Shown here: in pieces, positions 1 through 4,860 of the stretch | How positions within the stretch are numbered: the first letter of the stretch is position 1 | Layout of the letters: each line of letters opens with the position of its first letter | DNA from: Vibrio madracius | GTDB lineage: Bacteria; Pseudomonadota; Gammaproteobacteria; Enterobacterales; Vibrionaceae | Direction of reading: 5' to 3' | DNA length: 5,740 nucleotides | NCBI GenBank assembly: GCA_000695745.1 | Contig: ASHK01000300.1 | Location: forward strand, 1-5,740 | Position numbers and translations under genes: made by a program | Notes under the pieces: generated by a model | Database searches by the model: none | Seen by the model: the letters and a program-made list of their open reading frames with translations, nothing else | Told to the model about the DNA's origin: nothing

Positions 1-1262
1 AAGTTGATGATTTGCATTTTCACTAGATCGCCGTTGGCGATAGTGACTTGAGTTCGGTCTTTAGCGCGAATCAATGTAGAACGGACACCAATCTGCTCGA
101 CCACTCCAGATACACTACCCACTTTACAAAAATCCCCAACAGATAAAGACTTGTCCATAAATAGAATGACACCACCAATCAGGTTTTCCATCGTAGGTTT
201 GATTGCTAAAGCGATGGCCATGCCACCTAAACTGAGCCCGGTCACAATCCCATAAACAGGGACTCCTAAACGATGTAAACCAAACCCGAGAATAGCAACA
301 CCACATAAAGTACCAACAATGGTGCCGGTGATTTGACTCAAGCTTTTTTTCAAGCCACTGATCTGGCCATTTCCTGCGAATAATACTTTACAGCTTGACG
401 AAGCGATAATGTAGGCGACTTGAGCAATCAAAGGCCAGAACACCAGTTCTCCAGTGACATTGAGAAGCTTCATAAGTCCACCAGTCAGATTAAGCTGATA
501 GTCCGCTATCCATGTATACCCGAATAGGCCCAATGCCATCAAAGAGGGCTTGAGTAGTGCATGATTCACCCGTCGATAAATCAAATACGCATAACCTGTG
601 AGAAGTACAGTAAGTAGTAGAAACGCAATCCACTGCCATACGGCTTGGTCAGCAATTTCAGACATCATCGAAGAAGGGAGTGAGTCAATAAGCGAGAACC
701 ACGTTGGCGGAATCAGTCGTCCTGCACTCAGTGAATAATATTGATAATAGTCCGGTGTCGAACCTAATTTTGAGGGCAGATGTTTCACCAACGAGTAATA
801 CTCGTGAAGATTCGCCACCGTTTGTCGAGAGAACAGATAATTGCCAGATTCTTGTTTCACTATTTGTATGTTGGTATCCGGAATCGTCCAACTTTCAACC
901 GTGTTGGAGTCAGGTATCACTGCCAGATCAAAATTTGGCACACGATCCAATATTTCCTTCATTAACATGACCGATTCCATCGCCACTCTCTGACGATTAA
1001 GATCGGAAATAGCTGAGAGATCAAAAGTTTGTGACGCTTTGTCAAACAGCGCATAGATGTTCTGTTTTTGCTCTAGATTCACGTTAGCAATATCACTATA
1101 CACCGCGCCTAATGCTAAATTCGCCTCAGTCACTCGCTTAAGATAACTCTCATACGTTGCTTTAGGCGTACTCGTATCTGGAGGTGCTAGAGGAAACGTA
1201 CTTTCCGCCCATGAAGTCATAGCGATACAACAACTTAAAAACACCATCAACCATAGTTTCAT
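1..1262 (-). CDS. MscS-family mechanosensitive ion channel, C-terminus cut off by the window edge
   Basis: An inner-membrane channel of the MscS family, expected to open under membrane tension and release solutes on osmotic downshock. The frame is open for 420 codons and leaves the window before the C-terminal cytoplasmic domain ends. Residues 1-19 (MKLWLMVFLSCCIAMTSWA) form a signal peptide. Residues 20-205 are a soluble, probably periplasmic region. Hydrophobic segments follow at about 211-229, 236-253, 271-289, 312-331 and 335-368. The last is the MscS pore helix region (GGMAIALAIKPTMENLIGG), followed by the family's GD at about 376-378, the G-V-x-x-I-G-V-R-S-T-L-I-R stretch and an I-A-N-G-D motif near 409-413 that replaces the usual PN. 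I chose the ATG at 1262 because GGACGA lies just upstream; an in-frame ATG at 1274 has no such site. It is divergent from the Nudix gene. Family assignment is firm; subfamily and physiological role are not determinable. Confidence 0.9.
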   Translation of the reverse strand, partial: MKLWLMVFLSCCIAMTSWAESTFPLAPPDTSTPKATYESYLKRVTEANLALGAVYSDIANVNLEQKQNIYALFDKASQTFDLSAISDLNRQRVAMESVMLMKEILDRVPNFDLAVIPDSNTVESWTIPDTNIQIVKQESGNYLFSRQTVANLHEYYSLVKHLPSKLGSTPDYYQYYSLSAGRLIPPTWFSLIDSLPSSMMSEIADQAVWQWIAFLLLTVLLTGYAYLIYRRVNHALLKPSLMALGLFGYTWIADYQLNLTGGLMKLLNVTGELVFWPLIAQVAYIIASSSCKVLFAGNGQISGLKKSLSQITGTIVGTLCGVAILGFGLHRLGVPVYGIVTGLSLGGMAIALAIKPTMENLIGGVILFMDKSLSVGDFCKVGSVSGVVEQIGVRSTLIRAKDRTQVTIANGDLVKMQIIN

Positions 1263-1312
1263 TTGGTCGTCCATAAACAATATGATTTTCTATAAGAATA
1301 GGATCTACCTCG

Positions 1313-1341
1313 TTGAATTCTCATTTATTTTTGAGTGTAAT
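1313..1341 (+). promoter_or_regulatory. Probable sigma70 promoter of the Nudix gene
   Basis: TTGAAT (1313-1318) and TGTAAT (1336-1341) are separated by exactly 17 bp, each matching the consensus hexamer well. Transcription would start near 1348, giving a leader of about 50 nt before the Nudix start codon. This is the only good pair seen in the divergent intergenic region. The minus strand towards the channel gene has AT-rich -10-like sequences around 1290-1300 but no convincing -35 partner. Confidence 0.45.
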
Positions 1342-1400
1342 AACTGGAGAATTAGAGAGTGTGATCTATCTCTCCACCAACATTTCACAGGCGAAGATCG

Positions 1401-1937
1401 ATGGCTATTAAGACGTTAGACTCAAAAATCGTATACAAAAATAATTGGATGTCCGTTCGAGAGGACAAAATTGAACGGGAAAGTGGAAAACAGGGCATTT
1501 ATGGCGTCGTAGATAAACCTGACTGTGCAGTGATCATTGCTGTTGACGGTCAAAATATCCAATTAGTTCAACAATACCGCTACTCTGTCGGCGATCGATT
1601 CTGGGAGCTTCCTCAAGGCGCATGGGAGTCAAACCCTGACGCTTATCATCTCGATCTTGCCAAAGGCGAACTTTTAGAAGAGACGGGGCTAGATGCACAG
1701 AGCATGACCTATGTTGGAAAACAGCTCATTGCCTACGGCTTCCTCAATCAAACTTGTCATATCTATCTCGCTACGGGTCTGACTCAAAAACAGCAACGTT
1801 TAGATAATGAAGAAGAAGATCTCATCACACAGTCCTTTCCGATCACAGAGTTCGAAACCATGATCATCACGGGAAAAATTCAGGACATCGTCACAACAGG
1901 TGCTTGGGGACTGGCGAAACTAAAAGGTCTAGTCTGA
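1401..1937 (+). CDS. Nudix hydrolase with variant Nudix box (ADP-ribose pyrophosphatase-like)
   Basis: A 178-residue cytoplasmic Nudix hydrolase, a family that cleaves nucleoside diphosphates linked to another group X. The N-terminal strands, the FWELPQGAWE approach (68-76) and overall length resemble ADP-ribose or nucleotide-sugar pyrophosphatases, but the substrate cannot be read from sequence. The Nudix box ends in GELLEETGL (89-97). The metal-binding glutamates E90, E93 and E94 and G96 are present, while the usual Arg before the first of them is Gly89. The spacing from the leading Gly73 to position 89 is two residues longer than in the canonical G-x5-E-x7-REUxEExGU motif, and the first-half Glu is not in its canonical place. 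It starts at ATG 1401 behind a modest AGG (1389-1391). It is divergent from the channel gene, and the next gene lies 94 bp downstream on the same strand. The family is secure, and it is likely active because the catalytic glutamates remain. Confidence 0.9.
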   Translation: MAIKTLDSKIVYKNNWMSVREDKIERESGKQGIYGVVDKPDCAVIIAVDGQNIQLVQQYRYSVGDRFWELPQGAWESNPDAYHLDLAKGELLEETGLDAQSMTYVGKQLIAYGFLNQTCHIYLATGLTQKQQRLDNEEEDLITQSFPITEFETMIITGKIQDIVTTGAWGLAKLKGLV

Positions 1938-2031
1938 AAAACTAGAAGTCGCTCTCATTAAAGCACTTAAAGTTCGACATTTGCTAAACCTATCCCAAAT
2001 TACCAGTATTCATCATCATTGAGGAACTACT

Positions 2032-2370
2032 ATGGATAGGTTAACTCTTCAAGAATGCTTAATAAATACATTGAAACAGCTAGAGACTTACAAGAGCACT
2101 ATGTACTTGCGTGAGGATGCGTATGACTTGGAATCTGGGATTAGAAAGTTAACCGATCAGCTTTTCAGCATTCAGATACTTAGTGAACTCAAAGGATCTC
2201 ACGATGATATTTCAATATCGATTCAGATCTTACAGTCAATAACCAAAGAAGCATCTCAATCCCAAGAGCAAGGATTTGAGCTTGAAGATGCGCGCAACCT
2301 TATTGAACAAACCCTAGAAGCAAATCGAGCTTTATCTAAAGTAACTTTGGGACGTCTACATCATGCATGA
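2032..2370 (+). CDS. Hypothetical 112-residue all-helical protein
   Basis: I do not recognise this protein. It is small, soluble and acidic-leaning, with no signal peptide or membrane segment. The hydrophobic pattern suggests four helices, at roughly residues 4-22, 34-54, 57-72 and 82-104. Glu/Gln/Leu-rich stretches such as ELEDARNLIEQTLEANRAL (83-101) could form a coiled coil or helical bundle. There is one cysteine (Cys9). Reality as a gene is supported by a good ribosome binding site, GAGG at 2021-2024, seven bases before the ATG, and by a long open frame with ordinary codon use. The 94-bp gap from the Nudix gene has no clear terminator, so co-transcription is possible but unproven. The shape would suit a protein-binding adaptor or chaperone-like protein, but that is only inference. 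Confidence 0.75.
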   Translation: MDRLTLQECLINTLKQLETYKSTMYLREDAYDLESGIRKLTDQLFSIQILSELKGSHDDISISIQILQSITKEASQSQEQGFELEDARNLIEQTLEANRALSKVTLGRLHHA

Positions 2371-2490
2371 AAACGTCAACCCTTCTACATCGGTACCTGC
2401 AACTCCGGAAGCGGATAACAAAAAGTATTGATTGGCCGCTTACTCAGATTAGTGCTTTTCACTTTCTACAACTCACTCAGCCTATGCTAC

Positions 2491-2519
2491 GCCTTGTATT
2501 TACAATGTAAACACAAGGC
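2491..2519 (+). terminator. Imperfect 13-bp hairpin; possible terminator or operator-like dyad
   Basis: Left arm 2491-2503 (GCCTTGTATTTAC) pairs with right arm 2507-2519 (GTAAACACAAGGC) around an AAT loop, with a single A-C mismatch. It lies 120 bp after the helical-protein gene and 100 bp before the DUF6482-like gene, a natural place to end a transcript. The following bases (TATTTGAGC) form only a poor uridine run, so intrinsic termination would be weak. The same dyad read as DNA could be a binding site. Confidence 0.45.
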
Positions 2520-2608
2520 TATTTGAGCTAAAATAGGTTTCCTGTGCAAGATCCATTTATACCACTTGAACATTTGCGCCATTCAGGACGTAGAAGTACT
2601 ACCTATGG

Positions 2609-2614
2609 AAGGAG
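2609..2614 (+). promoter_or_regulatory. Strong Shine-Dalgarno site of the DUF6482-like gene
   Basis: AAGGAG lies six bases before the ATG at 2621. It is the strongest ribosome binding site in the window and fixes the start codon of the following small gene. Confidence 0.8.
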
Positions 2615-2620
2615 AGCACT

Positions 2621-2929
2621 ATGAACACCAAATTAAGCTCATTAGAGCAATTTGCTCAGTTTGATAAGTTGATCATCCATTCACTCGAAATGTCGTTGTA
2701 TCAAGCTTCTGTGATGATTGATGGCCACGAACACTATATCACCGAGGAAAACGGTCAATTGATCCGCAGCCACAATGTCGTCGATATGCGTCGCCTCTGC
2801 CATAACATAGACGCTAAAGAGGTCGTACTAAGGCAAGACAATGCTTACGACGAGATGATTGGTAGTCCAATTAAAGTGGGAGAGAATATCTTAGAGGTGC
2901 CGTTGGGGAGCTTTCGCTCCGTCCTGTGA
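2621..2929 (+). CDS. Small DUF6482-like protein of unknown function
   Basis: A 102-residue cytoplasmic protein with no signal peptide or membrane segment. From memory it resembles the DUF6482 family of gammaproteobacterial small proteins. Two blocks are the basis: LIIHSLEMSLYQASV (17-31) and VVLRQDNAYDEMIG (68-81), which match my recollection of that family's conserved LxxHSLxxxLYQxSV and LRxxxAYDEMIG blocks. The molecular function of the family is not known to me. The order of elements suggests a small alpha/beta fold with strands around 17-32 and 36-50. The start is set by AAGGAG six bases upstream. The gene is monocistronic in appearance: a hairpin precedes it, and a hairpin separates it from the convergent sigma-factor gene. 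The coding call is firm; the family name should be confirmed by a profile search. Confidence 0.8.
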   Translation: MNTKLSSLEQFAQFDKLIIHSLEMSLYQASVMIDGHEHYITEENGQLIRSHNVVDMRRLCHNIDAKEVVLRQDNAYDEMIGSPIKVGENILEVPLGSFRSVL

Positions 2930-2943
2930 TGGAAACAAGTTAA

Positions 2944-2973
2944 GGCGCAGTGCCATTGGCAGTGCACTGCGTC
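2944..2973. terminator. Hairpin between convergent genes, possible bidirectional terminator
   Basis: CGCAGTGC (2946-2953) pairs perfectly with GCACTGCG (2964-2971), and a G-T and a G-C pair extend the stem to 10 bp around a 10-base loop. It sits in the 52-bp gap between the ends of the DUF6482-like gene (plus) and the sigma-factor gene (minus), where a shared terminator is expected. Neither side has a good T run, so efficient factor-independent termination is not assured. Confidence 0.5.
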
Positions 2974-2981
2974 CTCAACAA

Positions 2982-3521
2982 CTAGCACTTATTGCACTTT
3001 GATTGTTTGGCTTCGTAATCCAAAACATTTCCTTGTGCATCGAATGAGAACTGACAGCACTGCTGATACACGGCTCTTAATTCCGAGCGACTCTTTTGTA
3101 CACGTGATTTCAGCGTTGAGTAGCTAATGCCCATTTCAGCGGCAACCTGTTTCTGCGATTTACCGTCGATATCGACCGATTGCAAAAGCGTTGCAGAAGT
3201 TTTAGACAAAGAGCGCATTAACGGTTGCATACAGTTAGCGAGCTGTTGCTTTGCGTCCTCTTCAGAGCTTTCGTACCACAACGACTCTCCCTCAAGACCT
3301 GCGTTTCTGCCATTTGCCCGATAAAAATCGATCACCGATCTATTAGCAATTTGAAACAGCCAAGACTTAATGCTGTCTGGATTTTGTAGTTTATCGAGGT
3401 TTTGATAGGTTTTAATTAGAATCTCCTGGAGTACATCTTCTGCATCAGCCTCATTAGCAATCTTACTTCGCAAGAAACTACGCAACCCCGTTTGATATTC
3501 TGACCAAATCTTTTCTAACAT
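2982..3521 (-). CDS. sigZ: SigZ-like ECF RNA polymerase sigma factor with cysteine tail
   Basis: A 179-residue ECF-type sigma factor that would direct RNA polymerase to a specific promoter set. Sigma region 2 spans about residues 4-68, including DAEDVLQEILIKTYQNL (26-42) and SWLFQIANRSVIDFYR (53-68). Region 4 spans about 98-149 with the helix-turn-helix KSQKQVAAEMGISYSTLKSR (121-140). A C-terminal tail of about 30 residues follows, with Cys155-Cys156 and Cys176-x-x-Cys179. Overall form and the tail resemble the SigZ group. The open frame extends to a TTG at 3527, but the ATG at 3521 is preferred because GGGAA (minus strand, 3528-3532) stands six bases before it. The gene follows the RarD-like permease by 34 bp and is probably co-transcribed. 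No anti-sigma gene is adjacent in the window, so control may lie in the cysteine tail or in trans. Confidence 0.88.
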   Translation of the reverse strand: MLEKIWSEYQTGLRSFLRSKIANEADAEDVLQEILIKTYQNLDKLQNPDSIKSWLFQIANRSVIDFYRANGRNAGLEGESLWYESSEEDAKQQLANCMQPLMRSLSKTSATLLQSVDIDGKSQKQVAAEMGISYSTLKSRVQKSRSELRAVYQQCCQFSFDAQGNVLDYEAKQSKCNKC

Positions 3522-3546
3522 TATCAATTCCCAATGTTATTACTAC

Positions 3547-3566
3547 CCGTAATCACTATTTTACGG
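3547..3566 (-). repeat. Small inverted repeat across the permease stop codon
   Basis: CCGTAA (3547-3552) and TTACGG (3561-3566) are perfect inverted repeats around an 8-base loop that contains the TAG stop of the permease gene. In mRNA this 6-bp stem would lie about 15 nt before the sigma-factor ribosome binding site. It has no T run, so it is not a plausible terminator. It may tune processing or translation between the two genes, or be chance. Confidence 0.3.
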
Positions 3567-4482
3567 CACCATGTGAACGCGCGCGTTTTAACCCATCTGT
3601 CGCTAATATTAGTAGAGCAACCATCACCAACAAATACGTCGGCAGATCACTGGTAGCAACTCGTTCGCCTAACAGCAAGCCTACACAAAAAACTAGCACA
3701 GGTTCAACGTAACCCAATAAACCGAATAACGACATAGATAGCGACTGTGACGCAAACAGAAACAGTAGCATAGGAACCGAACCTGCTACCGCCAAACCAA
3801 GATAGTACGCCCAAATAGACACGTTTAGCTGCTGAATGTAATCCCAAGGTTGCAGGTATAACATTGCCGTTAATGCAAATGGCATCAGAAACAGGTTATC
3901 TAGGGCGAAGCCAACGTCACTCTTAATGTTGAGCGTACGTCGATGCACAAAATAAATGGGGTAGCCCAACGCGATCAGCAATACGATCCAAGACAGTCCT
4001 TCCGCCATCATATAAGCGTAGATCACTCCTGCACCCGCAACGCAACATGCTAGAGTCTGTAATGGCGTCAGCTTATCACCATAAACAAATCGTCCCACCA
4101 CAACCAATACCAGAGGGAGTGAAAAATAACCTAAAGCGACCGACAGAGTTTCTCCGTACAACGGAGCCCAAACGAAGATCCAATATTGGGGACCAACAAG
4201 CAATGCCGATAACAAATATCGATGCCAACGATTCATCTGCTTGAGAGCGTTAAATAGCAACCCAATTCTGCCGCTAATCGTGAGAAAGATAAGCACGACA
4301 AATACGCTCCAGATAACTCGTTGGGCAGCAATCCAATGTCCCTCCCCTCCAGCTACCTTAAACGCTTCCAATTCTGGTTGGAACTGGACATAAAGAGGTA
4401 ATAAACCAAACAAACACGAGGCAATAACCGACGCACTAACCCCTTTAGCCGTGTCGGACAAGCTTGAGAATCTACTAATCAT
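3556..4482 (-). CDS. rarD: RarD-type EamA/DMT-superfamily permease
   Basis: A 308-residue inner-membrane transporter of the drug/metabolite transporter superfamily with about ten hydrophobic segments, the typical EamA duplication. RarD-like blocks are AAQRVIWS (52-59, compare HRIIWS), WIFVWAPLYGETLSVALGYF (101-120, compare the RarD block ending in E-x-SLGYF) and GYVEPVLVFCVGLLLGE (257-273, compare YIGPTLMFLLA...GE). Chloramphenicol-resistance naming of RarD is historical; the true substrate is not known. The open frame extends to a GTG at 4512, but the ATG at 4482 gives the usual short cytoplasmic N-terminus. Neither start has a strong ribosome binding site (AAG six bases before the ATG), so the start is uncertain. 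The sigma factor follows 34 bp downstream on the same strand. The protein is rather divergent from typical RarD at its N-terminus. Confidence 0.85.
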   Translation of the reverse strand: MISRFSSLSDTAKGVSASVIASCLFGLLPLYVQFQPELEAFKVAGGEGHWIAAQRVIWSVFVVLIFLTISGRIGLLFNALKQMNRWHRYLLSALLVGPQYWIFVWAPLYGETLSVALGYFSLPLVLVVVGRFVYGDKLTPLQTLACCVAGAGVIYAYMMAEGLSWIVLLIALGYPIYFVHRRTLNIKSDVGFALDNLFLMPFALTAMLYLQPWDYIQQLNVSIWAYYLGLAVAGSVPMLLFLFASQSLSMSLFGLLGYVEPVLVFCVGLLLGERVATSDLPTYLLVMVALLILATDGLKRARSHGAVK

Positions 4483-4582
4483 TGAATGCTTTTTATTGAT
4501 GAGAAATAACACGCGGACATTACCGCATTTTAGACCGTTTTTATATCGGTTTTTCTATGTCTAATTCACTTTTTATGGTTAG

Positions 4583-4609
4583 TTTAGTGTGATAATTATC
4601 ACCACTAAA
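4583..4609. promoter_or_regulatory. Long palindrome, probable operator
   Basis: GTGATAATTATCAC (4589-4602) is a perfect 14-bp palindrome. It is extended by TTTAGT (4583-4588) and ACTAAA (4604-4609), which are also inverted copies, with one extra C at 4603. This makes roughly 13-bp arms. It sits about 100 bp upstream of the permease start on one side and about 250 bp upstream of the outer-membrane gene on the other. Its symmetry and AT-rich core suit a dimeric regulator. There is no T run, so it does not look like a terminator. The regulator cannot be named. Confidence 0.45.
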
Positions 4610-4777
4610 TGTTATTGGGATTAAGCGCAAAACACGGCAACACATTCCCCCCACCCAGTAAACCCAAAAAACAACATCAGAGCATAAACACTCATGTCCG
4701 ATTGGCTCTCATAAAATATTCGAATGGGTGATAATTACTATATTCATATGTTTATCGGTAAACTACGTAACTCTGAC

Positions 4778-4805
4778 TTAGGATGACCAGAAACCTTTAT
4801 ATAAT
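4778..4805 (+). promoter_or_regulatory. Probable promoter of the outer-membrane barrel gene
   Basis: A perfect TATAAT lies at 4800-4805. The best -35 at sensible spacing is TTAGGA (4778-4783, 16-bp spacer), which matches only three consensus positions. Transcription would start near 4812, leaving a leader of about 50 nt. The weak -35 may mean that an activator is needed. Confidence 0.4.
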
Positions 4806-4860
4806 AACGTTAATTTAGGGATTTACCTTTTAAACTGTTGATCTTAATAAATACCAATCC

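Larger units (their letters stand above)
4483..4860. other. Divergent intergenic region of 378 bp
   Basis: This AT-rich stretch lies between the divergent permease and outer-membrane barrel genes. It holds the palindrome at 4583-4609, a repeat of half of it at 4728-4737, an 8-bp palindrome ATTCGAAT (4718-4725) and a perfect TATAAT (4800-4805). I find no open frame with a ribosome binding site on either strand, and no RNA gene that I recognise. Confidence 0.6.

Noticed and set aside
685..970. Several open frames of 60-90 codons on both strands
   Set aside because: They lie inside the mechanosensitive channel gene in other frames, and that gene has a recognisable product.
2367..2510. A 47-codon open frame starting with an ATGA overlap at the end of the helical-protein gene
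   Set aside because: It ends inside the 2491-2519 hairpin, has no family resemblance and no clear ribosome binding site; the overlap is probably chance.
3522..3527. TTG start for the sigma factor at 3527
   Set aside because: The ATG six bases downstream is correctly spaced from GGGAA, while the TTG would sit directly on it.
4532..4554. Hairpin AGACCG...CGGTTT followed by Ts, terminator-like on the plus strand
   Set aside because: The stem is only six pairs with one G-T and a 9-base loop, and no plus-strand gene ends upstream of it.
4589..4602. Fur box
   Set aside because: GATAAT-like elements are present, but the core lacks the 7-1-7 spacing of Fur sites, so naming Fur would be guesswork.
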